64,000 nt of DNA from an uncultured Bacteroidota bacterium (GCA_937872515.1 CALMSX010000083.1:62001-126000), one strand, 5' to 3'. Positions 37,662 to 47,971 are shown, numbered from the stretch's first letter. The notes: generated by a model from the letters alone, not told the origin. Numbers and translations: made by a program.

Positions 37662-40019
37662 CTATGCCTTGTTTTTAACATATTTTTCCAACCACTGATC
37701 TTGTTCCCATAGCACGTGGAGGATAGACTGTCTGGCCTGATAACTGTGGCTTTCAAACGGTAATAATACCATTCTTACGGTTGCCCCCAAGGCTTTTAAG
37801 GCTGCGTAATACCTTTCTGTCTGCATAGTATAGGTACCGCTATTATTGTCTTCTTTGCCATGGATGAGCAAGAGAGGGGTTTTCATTTTATCAGCATCCA
37901 TAAATGGATTCATGGTTTGATAAACATCTTTGGCCTGCCATAGGTTTCGTTCTTCACTTTGGAATCCAAAAGGGGTAAGTGTACGGTTATAAGCACCACT
38001 CCTTGCGATACCGGCCGCAAACAAAGAAGTATGGGTGAGAAGATAGGATACCATAAACGCTCCGTATGAATGCCCACCAATTGCAATGCGGTTTACATCA
38101 ATCCATTTTAGAGAACGTGCTGCTTCAATTGCTGCCTCTGCATTGGTGATCATTTGTTCATGGAAATGGTCGTTGGGTGGAGTATCATTTTCTCCAATTA
38201 TGGGGAAGGAAACATCGTCCATGATGGCATATCCTTTCGCAACCCAATAAAGGGGAGAACCCCAAAAAGGATAAATAAAATCATGTTTTCCATTGGTGGA
38301 TTGACCAGCGGTATGTTGATCTTTAAACTCCATTGGGTAAGCCCACATGACCAGGGGCAACTTTGTAGTGCCATCATGATTGAGAGGTATGTACAATCTT
38401 GCACTTAACTCCGTTCCATCCTTTCTTTTGTATTTGATGATTTCCTGCTTTACACCCTGCAAGGCATAAAATGGGTTTTTATAAAATGTTATTTGCTTAA
38501 GGGAGTTGATTTGTAAATTCCTGATGAAAAAAGTTGGATAGGTATGGCTGTCTTGTATGAGCGTTAGGAGTAAGCCATCAGTAGCATTAATAACCATAGA
38601 TATGTCTTCCTGATGAGAGGTATCATCTGCCTCAAAAACCCTGGTCTTTTTTCCTGTGTGCAGGTTGTATTTATCTAAAAATGCTTTTCTTCCTTCAGCA
38701 TAATAACCATCGCCGTTGAGGTACATATCACCATTGTCATCTTCCTGAATTACATTCCATCCCAAATCGTTTTTTTTGGTTACAAAGTTGCCCGGGTTAT
38801 TGAACCTGTCCTGAAAGTTTCTTTCTTCAAATAAAATCGGTTCATTTGAGTTTTCTGGATCCAGGATATAGGTTTTTTGCATTCTGTTTTTCCACCATCT
38901 TTCAAACACTACCGCCTTGCCTTTTTCTGTATAAAATATACCTGCAAATCTGTCCTTTGTTTTAAAGATAGAGACTGGATCAGTAAAGAAGGGAAAAGAC
39001 AATTGGAAAATTTCATCGCGAAAATTTACTTCTTTTTCCGGATCACCTTCATCCAGTGCTTCAACCCAAAGTAAGGTAGCATCTTTGTCAGGCCTCCATT
39101 TTATTTGCCTCCTACCCTTTTGTACTGCCATAAAGCCTTGAGGCAGAAATTCAAGTAAAGGGCTTCTTTCCACTTCATAAACGGGCTTGGCTTCTTGATC
39201 AAAGATGGTGGTAGTGTACGGAAATCGATCAAACGGTACAAAGTAGGAAAATGGCTTTTCTATTTCAGAAATCATAATCAAGGACCCATCTGGCGACAGA
39301 GCAATACCATCATGCATAGCGGCTTTTTTCCACAACACACTGCTGCCATCCAATTTAAATTTCCAAATCTCACTGGTCACCGCCTTTTCAAAATTTTGTG
39401 CATCCGTTTCATCCCTAAGCAAATCCTGAAAAGTTCTGCTCTCAATAGACTGACCTTCATTATCAGCCGTGATGGGACCGCTTGGCAGGGTGTCTTGGTT
39501 GAGTTGGTATATGACACCTGCTGCCGGAATAGTGGAAAATAATATTTCGTCTGATTTCAGCCATACGAAGGCCTGGCTGATATTGCCATTGATGTTATTA
39601 TTTCCTATAGCCTTCGCCTTTTTGTCAATAACATCAATTATCCATGCCTGAACGCCATTGCTCTCTATATTCAGGACTATGGCTTTATCCTGTTCATAGT
39701 TCCAGGAAAGCCGGCAAAATTTGCCTTTTTCAGGGAGTCCCGAAATTTCATGCTCCGAGTTATCTAAAATATCAAGAAGGCTGATTTTGTAAAAATGACT
39801 TTCTCTGGATTGGATATTGGTTTTTGGGTTGATTCTTAATCCTGCTAATTTGAGTTCTGGTGCAGCGAGTTCCTCCAACTCTTTGTAAGGTCTTCTGTGC
39901 ATAAGAAACGCTAAAGTTGCCTTGGTATTGATTCTAATTACAGGAGCCAGCTCTGCTTCAGCCATTTCTTTGATAGGGCTTTCGGGTTCCTGGTAAGAGT
40001 TAATTTTTTGTAAGATCAA
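37662..40019 (-). CDS. S9-family prolyl-oligopeptidase-like peptidase
   Basis: A 785-residue alpha/beta-hydrolase peptidase. The C-terminal catalytic domain has GGHSYGAFMVSYL (nucleophile S651), the aspartate in LIHGKEDNNSGTY (D724) and the histidine in LLPFESHSY (H758). The N-terminal half is a beta-propeller-like region. The translated frame starts at a TTG (40019) with no evident signal peptide, although many Bacteroidota homologues are exported. The next in-frame ATG (residue 19) would remove part of the conserved N-terminus. It cleaves short peptides, possibly acyl- or Xaa-Pro-containing, but specificity is unresolved. Confidence 0.9.
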   Translation of the reverse strand: MILQKINSYQEPESPIKEMAEAELAPVIRINTKATLAFLMHRRPYKELEELAAPELKLAGLRINPKTNIQSRESHFYKISLLDILDNSEHEISGLPEKGKFCRLSWNYEQDKAIVLNIESNGVQAWIIDVIDKKAKAIGNNNINGNISQAFVWLKSDEILFSTIPAAGVIYQLNQDTLPSGPITADNEGQSIESRTFQDLLRDETDAQNFEKAVTSEIWKFKLDGSSVLWKKAAMHDGIALSPDGSLIMISEIEKPFSYFVPFDRFPYTTTIFDQEAKPVYEVERSPLLEFLPQGFMAVQKGRRQIKWRPDKDATLLWVEALDEGDPEKEVNFRDEIFQLSFPFFTDPVSIFKTKDRFAGIFYTEKGKAVVFERWWKNRMQKTYILDPENSNEPILFEERNFQDRFNNPGNFVTKKNDLGWNVIQEDDNGDMYLNGDGYYAEGRKAFLDKYNLHTGKKTRVFEADDTSHQEDISMVINATDGLLLTLIQDSHTYPTFFIRNLQINSLKQITFYKNPFYALQGVKQEIIKYKRKDGTELSARLYIPLNHDGTTKLPLVMWAYPMEFKDQHTAGQSTNGKHDFIYPFWGSPLYWVAKGYAIMDDVSFPIIGENDTPPNDHFHEQMITNAEAAIEAARSLKWIDVNRIAIGGHSYGAFMVSYLLTHTSLFAAGIARSGAYNRTLTPFGFQSEERNLWQAKDVYQTMNPFMDADKMKTPLLLIHGKEDNNSGTYTMQTERYYAALKALGATVRMVLLPFESHSYQARQSILHVLWEQDQWLEKYVKNKA

Positions 40020-40048
40020 AATAAGATATTGCTTTTAGAATATAGGGA

Positions 40049-40951
40049 TTATTTGAATTTATGTTGGTGTTTGTCATAGATATCGGGCAACAATGTTGAG
40101 CCATCGCTACCCAGCTCCAGGTCATATATAATTTCAACTTCGGTACCTGGCGGGCAATAAAAAAATATCCTCCAGATATCTTCTTCGGCTGTACCTATGC
40201 AACCATTGGAATAGGCTTTACCTAAGGTTTCATTGTTGGTTGTGGCATGAATCAATTGCCCTGAAACATAGCCATCCAACCAATTGGTTATGGAAGGAGT
40301 AATTGGCATTTTGGTGACTACGCCATCATCTCTTTTTGTATCATAATACTTTTTACCGTCGGCCGGGTTGACCCAAACAGGATTGTGCTCGGTATTGTAC
40401 ACAAAGCCCTTTCCTTTTCTGGTTCTAAGATCCATATATTTATCAATGGATTTAAGGTACTTGGATTCATTCCTTCCTACCCTTACAGGACAATCAAAGA
40501 TCAAGAGGTCTTCATGAAAAATGCGCAGTTTAAACTCAGGAATATTGACCAAAATTTTATTGGCACTTAATCTGGATGCAAGAATCTCAGCTTCTTTTTG
40601 CGTTGGAAGCATCAGTACCGAGCCTTTTTTTATTACCACTCTTTCCTTTTGATTCGTTTCTTTAATTCCCCTTTCTTTTAGCCAGTAATAAGATGTGTGG
40701 CACAATGAATCAATGATCCAGGAATTGTGGTTGACAAGCTGGTATAAATTTAATTTATACTGCAGGCTATCAGCATATTTATTGGCGATGGATTCTATAG
40801 CCCTGAAAAAGTTTTTCACAGCAATGTCTTTTTCAACAACATGCGTTCTTATTCCACTGCTGTCAAAAGATGTAGTGCGATGGGTTTTAGCTGAAAGGGA
40901 AACAGGGGCTAAAACCAATAGAAATAAAATAAGTAGCAGTAGTCGATTCAA
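40049..40951 (-). CDS. L,D-transpeptidase (YkuD family), exported
   Basis: A 300-residue exported enzyme with signal peptide MNRLLLLILFLLVLAPVSLSA. The YkuD active site is H235 (QLIHATTNN) and SNGCIGTAEEDIW with nucleophile C251. Such enzymes form 3-3 peptidoglycan cross-links or attach outer-membrane proteins to the wall. An -7 promoter match lies 26 bp upstream of the start. There is no PG-binding domain. Confidence 0.9.
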   Translation of the reverse strand: MNRLLLLILFLLVLAPVSLSAKTHRTTSFDSSGIRTHVVEKDIAVKNFFRAIESIANKYADSLQYKLNLYQLVNHNSWIIDSLCHTSYYWLKERGIKETNQKERVVIKKGSVLMLPTQKEAEILASRLSANKILVNIPEFKLRIFHEDLLIFDCPVRVGRNESKYLKSIDKYMDLRTRKGKGFVYNTEHNPVWVNPADGKKYYDTKRDDGVVTKMPITPSITNWLDGYVSGQLIHATTNNETLGKAYSNGCIGTAEEDIWRIFFYCPPGTEVEIIYDLELGSDGSTLLPDIYDKHQHKFK

Positions 40952-40976
40952 ACCAAATACACAATTAAGGTTAATT

Positions 40977-40984
40977 CAAAGATA
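40977..40984 (-). promoter_or_regulatory. -7 promoter element for the L,D-transpeptidase gene (TATCTTTG)
   Basis: On the minus strand this reads TATCTTTG, an exact TAnnTTTG match 26 bp before the start codon at 40951. A TTTG further upstream is only 13 bp away, shorter than usual, so the -33 element is uncertain. Confidence 0.45.
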
Positions 40985-41097
40985 ACATATTTGACCTCAA
41001 AATTAAGAGTCAACTGACCTTAAAATCAGCATGTCTTGTGACCTTTGTCAGACAACCACTGGATAAAGTGTAGGAACTTAGCACTTTAAACTAACTA

Positions 41098-41454
41098 ATG
41101 GAGAATAACAGGTCATTGATCGAAGCCCATCAAAAAAGAACCGAGTGGACGAATAAACTCGATTTTTATCAGGATGAATTGCTGATTTTACAAAAGGAGT
41201 TGTATAAAACGGTAGATGCCCATCCCGACCTTCCCTCAATAATTGAGCATTTTAATGAATATAGGTCGATTATTAAGAAAAAGCTTGATAAGATCGATGA
41301 ATTGAGGTTTTCTCTTCTATTGGCTGAAAAGCAATTAAACAGAGAAATGCAGGATCAACCAGGCGCTCAATATGATGACTTTTTACAGTTTGAAATCAAT
41401 ATTGAGTCCTTTAAGAACCAAATAAGGCGGTTTATTGCCAAAAATATGAAATAG
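41098..41454 (+). CDS. Small coiled-coil protein, unknown function
   Basis: A 118-residue protein starting at ATG 41098. It is strongly helical and charged (TEWTNKLDFYQDELLILQKELYKTV ... ILQREMQD-like segments), with a final RRFIAKNMK. No signal peptide or membrane helix is seen. It stands alone between two oppositely oriented genes and ends 1 bp before the MFS gene, which converges on it. I do not recognise a family. Confidence 0.6.
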   Translation: MENNRSLIEAHQKRTEWTNKLDFYQDELLILQKELYKTVDAHPDLPSIIEHFNEYRSIIKKKLDKIDELRFSLLLAEKQLNREMQDQPGAQYDDFLQFEINIESFKNQIRRFIAKNMK

Positions 41455-41455
41455 C

Positions 41456-42796
41456 TTAGCCCTTTACTTCATCTGTGTCTTTAACAAAGTGGGTTGCCAG
41501 GGCTGCAAGGAAAAAGCACAAGCCAGAGACAATCAGCGTAATGACTGCCTTGTCGTTGTACAAGTACTTGATCATGGGTCCGCCAATTAAAGCATTAATA
41601 ATTTGAGGAATTGTGATGAACAAATTGAATATGCCCATATAAATACCCATTTTGGAAGCGGGAAGGGAACCCGCAAGAATAGCGTATGGCATGGCTAAAA
41701 TACTAGCCCAGGCCATGCCCACCCCTACCATAGAAATGATCAGAAACTCTTTGTTGGGAGCAAAAAACACACTTATCAAACCAATACCTCCGGCTACTAG
41801 TGACACGATGTGCGTTGTTTTTCTTCCCCATTTTTTTGCCATCACAGGCAACAGTAAAAATGCATAAATGGCGGACACCAGGTTGTAGACACCGAAAATA
41901 ATACCAACCCAATTGCCGGCATCATTATACTCGACAGAATGGGTGTCATTGGCAGCTAAACCATAAATGTGTTGTGCGATGGCAGGTGTGGAGTAAACCC
42001 ACATGCCAAATAGCCCAAACCAGGAAAAAAATTGCACCCATCCCAATTGTCTCATCGTTATCGGCATAGTAGCTATATCGTGTAGTAAGGTGGAGATAAA
42101 ACCAGATTGAGTCGAAACCGGAACGGTCTCGCTTTCAAACGATTTCATAGTCTCCGGATCGTATTCTTTTGTGGTAAATAAAGTCCAAAAAATCGAACCC
42201 AATAAGACAATGGCGCCAATGATAAAGGATAAAACTAAATTAAAAGGTACTTCATTGTCAGCTGCAACTTTTGATACTCCAAACCATTCTGCCAACATAT
42301 AAGGCAACCAGGATCCAATTACGGCTCCTACACCAATCAAAACAGTTTGAGCGGCAAAACCTTTTGTTCTTTGTTCTGAGGGTAGTTTATCACCTACCAA
42401 TGCCCTGAAAGGCTCCATGGCCACATTAAACGATGCATCCATAATCATCAACATGCCCGCACCAATCCACAATGCCGGCAAAATGGCTGCAAAAAGGCCC
42501 GCCTTTGGCATCAATATTAATCCTATTCCGGCGGCTAATGCACCTGCGAGGAAATAGGGTTTTCTCCTTCCTAGTTTATTCCATGTATTATCGCTGTAAT
42601 GCCCTATAATGGGTTGAATGATCATGCCGGTCAATGGAGCTACAATCCAAAACCAGGATAATTGGTGAACATCCGCACCAAAACTTTGAAGAATTCTGCT
42701 TGCGTTTGAATTCTGAAGGGCAAATCCAAATTGGATGCCCAGAAAGCCAACGCTCATATTCCAAATTTCCGAATTTTTAAGTTTTGGTTTTTGCAT
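41456..42796 (-). CDS. MFS sugar transporter, SLC45/maltose-type
   Basis: A 446-residue transporter with twelve predicted membrane helices. The family loop GHYSDNTWNKLGRRKPYFLAG (~62-80) resembles the RxGRR-type MFS motif of the SLC45/sugar:cation branch. It lies last in the maltose operon, so it is probably the inner-membrane maltose importer. Helix-dense GMAWASILAMPYAILAG is in the second half. Substrate inference rests on operon context. Confidence 0.85.
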   Translation of the reverse strand: MQKPKLKNSEIWNMSVGFLGIQFGFALQNSNASRILQSFGADVHQLSWFWIVAPLTGMIIQPIIGHYSDNTWNKLGRRKPYFLAGALAAGIGLILMPKAGLFAAILPALWIGAGMLMIMDASFNVAMEPFRALVGDKLPSEQRTKGFAAQTVLIGVGAVIGSWLPYMLAEWFGVSKVAADNEVPFNLVLSFIIGAIVLLGSIFWTLFTTKEYDPETMKSFESETVPVSTQSGFISTLLHDIATMPITMRQLGWVQFFSWFGLFGMWVYSTPAIAQHIYGLAANDTHSVEYNDAGNWVGIIFGVYNLVSAIYAFLLLPVMAKKWGRKTTHIVSLVAGGIGLISVFFAPNKEFLIISMVGVGMAWASILAMPYAILAGSLPASKMGIYMGIFNLFITIPQIINALIGGPMIKYLYNDKAVITLIVSGLCFFLAALATHFVKDTDEVKG

Positions 42797-42823
42797 CAGT
42801 TGTTATGTTTTAACAAATGTAAT

Positions 42824-44197
42824 TTATTTCTTAATCATTACCCACGATTCCCATGGCATCATTTCTACCTCTGCTCCTTTGGCAAAACCCACATCAATCC
42901 GTCTATAGATGTCCAGCATTCCATCAAATCCTTCGTCAAGGGTAATTTTCCTTTTTTGATCTGAGAGGTTTAACATTATTACAACCTTGCTGTTATTTTT
43001 TTCTCTTTTATAGGCCATTATGTGGTCTGATTTTCCAATGAATTGGATGGGTGCTCCATAAGGCTCATTCCACATCGCTTCTTCCTGGTGCTTCAGAGCA
43101 GTCAGAGTGCTGTAAAAATCGTTGTTGCTGAATTTTTCAAAAGGAATGGTATCTTTCTCAAAAAATCTCAGTCGTTTTGAAAGAGGTTCCTCCTGGCCGC
43201 TGTAAATCAGAGGAATTCCATCAAAGGTCATTGCTAATATGGCAAAAGCCCGATATCCCTGCCCCATCCTTTCGAACTCTGTTCCATTCCATGAGTTTTC
43301 ATCATGGTTGGTAATAAAATGCATGATGGATCCTTTCTGGAATTTTGGTCTTTCCGTTTCAAGCCATTGTCTGATATGTGAAACATTCTTTTCGCCCTTG
43401 GCTACAGCATTCATTGTATGAAAGAAAGACCATCCGTAGCATGCATGAAATGTGTTTTCATTAAGTTGTTCCGGCATCTCCGCCTCTGCTAATAAAAATA
43501 GTTCGGGATTGGCCTTTAAAAGTGTGTCAGCACATGTCTTCCAGAAATCAAGTGGAACTCCAAAAGCAATATCCATTCTATAGCCATCTATTTTGTAGTT
43601 GTTTACCCAATGCAATAAATCTGAAATCATGGTTTTTCTCATTTCAGGATTGTCATAGTTCAGGTCTGCTACATCACTCCATCCATAGGGTTGACCGGTA
43701 TTGGGATCCAGCGGGTCGGTGATTTGACCATCAGGCCCTTGGGTGTAAAATTCGGGGTTGGATTTGATCCAAGTGTGATCCCACCCGGTATGGTTTGGTA
43801 CCCAGTCGAAAATAACCCTCATTTTGTATGCATGGATCTTATCAATAAGGTTCTTTAGATCTTCGATGGTACCAAATTCAGGGTTGACAGATTTAAAATC
43901 AGAAACTGCATAATAACTGCCAAGACTACCTTTTCGTTTTGTTTCACTGATTGGAAAAACGGGCATCAACCAAAGGATATCCACTCCCATTGCCTTAAGA
44001 CGGGGTATATGGTCTGAAAAAGCATTCAGTGTTCCTTCAGGGGTAAATTGCCTAATATTTACTTCATAAATAACAGCATTTTTGGCCCATTCAGGCATTT
44101 GGAAAGTTTTTGGTTTTTGCTCCATATTTTGTTTTTTTTCATTTTGGCAAGCTGAGGTCAAAATTGCCAGCAAAACCAAGGTTATCAATGTTCTCAT
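42824..44197 (-). CDS. GH13 alpha-amylase-family lipoprotein
   Basis: A 457-residue lipoprotein: signal peptide with lipobox LTSAC (C17). The GH13 barrel shows the catalytic triad D209 (DGYRMDIAF), E238 (LLAEAE) and D299 (TNHDEN). The conserved VIFDWVPNHTGWDH is region I. It hydrolyses alpha-1,4 glucans outside or in the periplasm, providing maltose to the transporter and phosphorylase of the same operon. Neopullulanase-like or alpha-amylase activity is undecided. Confidence 0.92.
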   Translation of the reverse strand: MRTLITLVLLAILTSACQNEKKQNMEQKPKTFQMPEWAKNAVIYEVNIRQFTPEGTLNAFSDHIPRLKAMGVDILWLMPVFPISETKRKGSLGSYYAVSDFKSVNPEFGTIEDLKNLIDKIHAYKMRVIFDWVPNHTGWDHTWIKSNPEFYTQGPDGQITDPLDPNTGQPYGWSDVADLNYDNPEMRKTMISDLLHWVNNYKIDGYRMDIAFGVPLDFWKTCADTLLKANPELFLLAEAEMPEQLNENTFHACYGWSFFHTMNAVAKGEKNVSHIRQWLETERPKFQKGSIMHFITNHDENSWNGTEFERMGQGYRAFAILAMTFDGIPLIYSGQEEPLSKRLRFFEKDTIPFEKFSNNDFYSTLTALKHQEEAMWNEPYGAPIQFIGKSDHIMAYKREKNNSKVVIMLNLSDQKRKITLDEGFDGMLDIYRRIDVGFAKGAEVEMMPWESWVMIKK

Positions 44198-44208
44198 TCA
44201 AATTGAAG

Positions 44209-44988
44209 TTAAAGTATTCCTGTTATTAATAAGATGGCCATTGTCATTACCATTATGGCAACAATGTTTTGAATATTTTTAAATGTCACTTTTTGTAACC
44301 AGTAGTTTCCCGTTATTGAACCCGCCAGCGCAGCAATAATACAGACCGATAAGAGAGCGGTATGCGATGTCAAAAGTTCTTTTTTTATCTGGCTTAAGTA
44401 AAGGGGAATTCGTGTGATATCTATCAAACAAGCAATTGCCACACCGGTAGCAATGAATGTACTTTTATCCAGTTTTCCTTTTACTAAAAAAGCAGATCTG
44501 AGGGCACCCTGATGGCCTGATAATCCACCAAAAAATCCGGTTATTAGTCCCCCAGCCACCTGGTATGATGATGAAAATTCTACTTTTTTATAGCTGGGAA
44601 TCCAATCCCAGATTACAAAAATAACCATCACCGTACCAACTATGATTTTGGTCCAGGAAATAACATGAGCTTGCCCATGTATATTATAATGGTACAAAAC
44701 CGGAATGTGGGTAATAAAAGATAAGACATACACACCTGCCATCGCCCCTACAATTGCCGGTAGACCAAATTTAAATACGGTCTGAATATCTATGTGGCTT
44801 TTGGTCAGCCACCATTTGAATATATTGTTAAAAAGATGGACTACAGCTGTCAGAGCAATCGCTATTTCAGCCGGAAAATAAATCAGCATAAACGCCAAAA
44901 GGAGCGTTCCCAGACCAAAGCCTGAAAAAAAGGTGAGTACTGAAGCCGCAAACGCTACTATTGCCAGAATCACCCCGGTGATAATCAT
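44209..44988 (-). CDS. TSUP-family (TauE/SafE) membrane transporter
   Basis: A 259-residue membrane protein with about eight hydrophobic helices. The first half includes FFSGFGLGTLLLAFMLIYFPAEIAIALTAVVHL. The second half has the matching internal repeat YQVAGGLITGFFGGLSGHQGALRSAF. Known TSUP members export sulfite or sulfoacetate or import organosulfur acids. It lies in the middle of the maltose operon, its start overlapping the GH65 stop by 4 bp, which is unusual for the family. The substrate is unknown. Confidence 0.85.
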   Translation of the reverse strand: MIITGVILAIVAFAASVLTFFSGFGLGTLLLAFMLIYFPAEIAIALTAVVHLFNNIFKWWLTKSHIDIQTVFKFGLPAIVGAMAGVYVLSFITHIPVLYHYNIHGQAHVISWTKIIVGTVMVIFVIWDWIPSYKKVEFSSSYQVAGGLITGFFGGLSGHQGALRSAFLVKGKLDKSTFIATGVAIACLIDITRIPLYLSQIKKELLTSHTALLSVCIIAALAGSITGNYWLQKVTFKNIQNIVAIMVMTMAILLITGIL

Positions 44989-47300
44989 GATCTGTATGCG
45001 GTTTCTATATAATTTTGGGGTGCTACTTCAAAATGCTCTCCATATACTTTTATTTGTAATGTAACAGCAGATTCATTAGCCACCTTAATGCCAGTCTGTG
45101 TAATGCGACAACTTAAAATAGCGTCCCTAAACTTTACCTTAAATTCAAGAGCAGAAAAATGCTCAGGTAAATAGGGTGAAAAACACATAACACCGGCATT
45201 GACCCTCATACCTCCAAATCCTTTGACAACAGAAAGCCAGGTTCCAGCCATGCTGGTGATGTGAAGGCCATCCTCTGTGTCATTGTTATAGTCATCTAAA
45301 TCTAGCCTGGAGGTGCGTAAGTACATTTCATATGACTTCTCCTTATCACCTATTTTGGCGGCTAAGATAGAATGTACACACGGAGAAAGAGAAGACTCAT
45401 GTACCGTGCGTTGCTCGTAAAAATGATAATTTTTTGTATGGGTTTCCATATCAAAGTCATCTTCAAAAAAATACAAGCCCTGCAACACATCTGCTTGTTT
45501 GATAAAACATGATCTCAATATACGATCCCACGACCACTTTTGATTTAATGGTCGATGGACAGCATCCAGATTGGACACCAAAATTTGCTCCTTATCCAAA
45601 TAGCCATCCTGCTGCAAAATGATGTCCTGAGTTTCATGGTAGGGTAAGTACATCTGGTCAGCTATTTGCAACCATTCAGCTGCTTCTTCTTCTTTAAATG
45701 AAGTCTCGGTCTTGTGCTTATTCCAGAGAGGGGCGTTGTTGTTTTTTAATGATTCAATTTTATCAGCGGTGTATCGCAAGCACCAGGAGGCGATGTAATT
45801 GGTATACCAGTTGTTATTGACATTGTTTTCATATTCATTGGGGCCGGTAACTCCTAAAATAACGTACTTGTTTTTTTCAGTAGAGAAGTTGACTCTCTGG
45901 GCCCAGAATCTGGCAATGCCTATTAGAACACGAATGCCATACTCGTTGCAGTACTCTGCATCTCCGGTGTATTTTTCATAATCGTATATAGCATAGGCAA
46001 TGGCGCCATTTCGGTGTATTTCTTCAAATGTAATTTCCCATTCATTGTGGCATTCTTCTCCGTTCATGGTCACCATTGGATACAATGCAGCACCACCTGT
46101 GAAGCCTAGTTTTTGCGCGTTTTCAATTGCCTTGTCCAATTGATGATACCGATAGATCAAAAGGTTTCTACCTACCTCTTTATTGGTAGTAGCCATATAG
46201 AAAGGAAGGCAATACGCTTCTGTATCCCAATAAGTACTTCCCCCATATTTCTCTCCGGTAAATCCTTTAGGACCTATGTTGAGGCGAGCATCTTTGCCGG
46301 TATAAGTGGCATATAATTGAAAAATGTTGAATCTTATTCCTTGTTGGGCCGCTACGTCGCCCTCAATTATAATGTCACAATCTGTCCATATCTGGTGCCA
46401 TTTCTTACTGTGTTTGTCTTCCAGCGCTTCCATACCATTGAAGACTGCCTTATTTAACAAGGTAGTATTATAACTATCCATCTCTGACAATTCATGATTG
46501 AGAGAGGAACTAATAACTACAAATTTTTCTATGGTACATGTGCTTCCACTAGGAAGAGAGACGTGAAAGCCCTGGGCGGCGTATTTCGATTTGATGGTCA
46601 TATCTGCTGCCTCTGCCACTATTATCCCATCTAAATCCAGTCTGGTATGAGCCTTGGCTGCAACAGTGAAGTTGGTTTTTTTTGTAACGGCCACAACTTT
46701 CATTTCACTGTGTGATGCCTCCTGACTTACTTCATCCCAGAATTTTTCATCGTAATTGGAATCCTTGTTTTTGATGTCTGTGTCCAGATAAGAAATGAGT
46801 TTTAAATTGACATCATTGTTGAGTGCCTGGATAGAATAGGTAAGCAAGCCCAATTCTTCCTGATCCATGCTCACAAACCTTTTTGCCATCACTTTGATTC
46901 GGGCACCATTGTGAAGGGTACAGATAAATGATCTTTTAAGTATGCCATTCATCATGTCTAATTCACGCTGGAAATTTTCGATTTTTACCGCTTTTGCCAA
47001 GTCAAGTTTTTCCTCATTGATCCATATGTCTAAACCTATCCAATTGACTGAATTGAGTACCTTGGCGAAATACTCCGGATATCCATTTTTCCACCAGCCC
47101 ACTTTGGTCTTATCAGGGTAGTAAACACCTCCGATATAACTTCCCTGCAGACTTTTACCGGAATAACCCTCTTCAAAATTGGCTCTCTGACCCATGTGGC
47201 CATTACCAATAGAACAAAGACTTTCTGAAATTTCATTGTATTCGGGATTAAAACCATCTTCTATGATTCTCCATTCATCTGCAACAATGTAATTCTTCAT
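44985..47300 (-). CDS. Glycoside hydrolase family 65 phosphorylase (maltose phosphorylase)
   Basis: A 771-residue GH65 enzyme of standard length. The catalytic acid is E489 in VTGPNEYENNVNNNWYTN, the form typical of maltose phosphorylases. The (alpha/alpha)6 barrel has the segments STYWDTEAYCLPFYMATT and GEECHNEWEITFEEIHRNGAIA. It splits maltose with phosphate into glucose and beta-glucose-1-phosphate. It lies directly behind pgmB (5 bp gap), which consumes the product. Trehalose or kojibiose specificity is the alternative within GH65. Confidence 0.93.
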   Translation of the reverse strand: MKNYIVADEWRIIEDGFNPEYNEISESLCSIGNGHMGQRANFEEGYSGKSLQGSYIGGVYYPDKTKVGWWKNGYPEYFAKVLNSVNWIGLDIWINEEKLDLAKAVKIENFQRELDMMNGILKRSFICTLHNGARIKVMAKRFVSMDQEELGLLTYSIQALNNDVNLKLISYLDTDIKNKDSNYDEKFWDEVSQEASHSEMKVVAVTKKTNFTVAAKAHTRLDLDGIIVAEAADMTIKSKYAAQGFHVSLPSGSTCTIEKFVVISSSLNHELSEMDSYNTTLLNKAVFNGMEALEDKHSKKWHQIWTDCDIIIEGDVAAQQGIRFNIFQLYATYTGKDARLNIGPKGFTGEKYGGSTYWDTEAYCLPFYMATTNKEVGRNLLIYRYHQLDKAIENAQKLGFTGGAALYPMVTMNGEECHNEWEITFEEIHRNGAIAYAIYDYEKYTGDAEYCNEYGIRVLIGIARFWAQRVNFSTEKNKYVILGVTGPNEYENNVNNNWYTNYIASWCLRYTADKIESLKNNNAPLWNKHKTETSFKEEEAAEWLQIADQMYLPYHETQDIILQQDGYLDKEQILVSNLDAVHRPLNQKWSWDRILRSCFIKQADVLQGLYFFEDDFDMETHTKNYHFYEQRTVHESSLSPCVHSILAAKIGDKEKSYEMYLRTSRLDLDDYNNDTEDGLHITSMAGTWLSVVKGFGGMRVNAGVMCFSPYLPEHFSALEFKVKFRDAILSCRITQTGIKVANESAVTLQIKVYGEHFEVAPQNYIETAYRS

Positions 47301-47305
47301 GTTTA

Positions 47306-47971
47306 CTATAAGTTTTTCGTTTTGTTATACCAATTGTTTAAAACTTCCCAACTGACTTGAGCCAGGTCCTTTACAATGTTTTCTGCGTCAGAAAGCACTT
47401 CTTCATCCCCTATGCCCAGTGTTCTAAATCCGCCTGCTCTGGCTGCTTCGATTCCTTTGATAGAATCCTCCACTACGATGCACTCCTGTGGCAATTTACC
47501 CATACCCTTTGCTGCAATTAAAAATACTTCTGGATCGGGCTTCGATTTGTCCGTGCTATTGCCGTCAGAAATAAAATCAAAATAGGACATTAAGCCTATG
47601 CCGTTTAAAATGGCAATGGCATTTTTACTAGCACTTCCCAATGATATTTTTATCTGGTTATTTTTCAAATCCTTCAACAATTCTTCACTCCCGGGTAGTA
47701 TTTCAGATGCGTCAATGTGTTTGATTGATTCCACATACCACTCGTTTTTGAGAGTGGCTAACCTGAGTTTTTCTTCGTTGGAGATTTGAATCCCACCTTT
47801 GAGTAAGATATATTCCAATGATTGTATCCTGGAAACTCCCTTAAGATGCTCATTGTCTTCTTCTGTAAATTCTACACCTAGATGCTCTGCAAGTTTTTTC
47901 CATGCCAAATAATGGAATTTTGCTGTATCGACAATTACTCCGTCTAGGTCAAAAATGCAAGCAGTGATCAT
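47306..47971 (-). CDS. pgmB: Beta-phosphoglucomutase
   Basis: A 221-residue HAD hydrolase of the beta-PGM type. The catalytic DxD is D8-L-D10 in CIFDLDGVIVDTAKFHYLAW, with EDSIKGIEAARAGG as the late motif. It converts beta-glucose-1-phosphate to glucose-6-phosphate for glycolysis. It is the first gene of the minus-strand maltose operon (pgmB, GH65, TSUP, GH13, MFS). Confidence 0.92.
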   Translation of the reverse strand: MITACIFDLDGVIVDTAKFHYLAWKKLAEHLGVEFTEEDNEHLKGVSRIQSLEYILLKGGIQISNEEKLRLATLKNEWYVESIKHIDASEILPGSEELLKDLKNNQIKISLGSASKNAIAILNGIGLMSYFDFISDGNSTDKSKPDPEVFLIAAKGMGKLPQECIVVEDSIKGIEAARAGGFRTLGIGDEEVLSDAENIVKDLAQVSWEVLNNWYNKTKNL

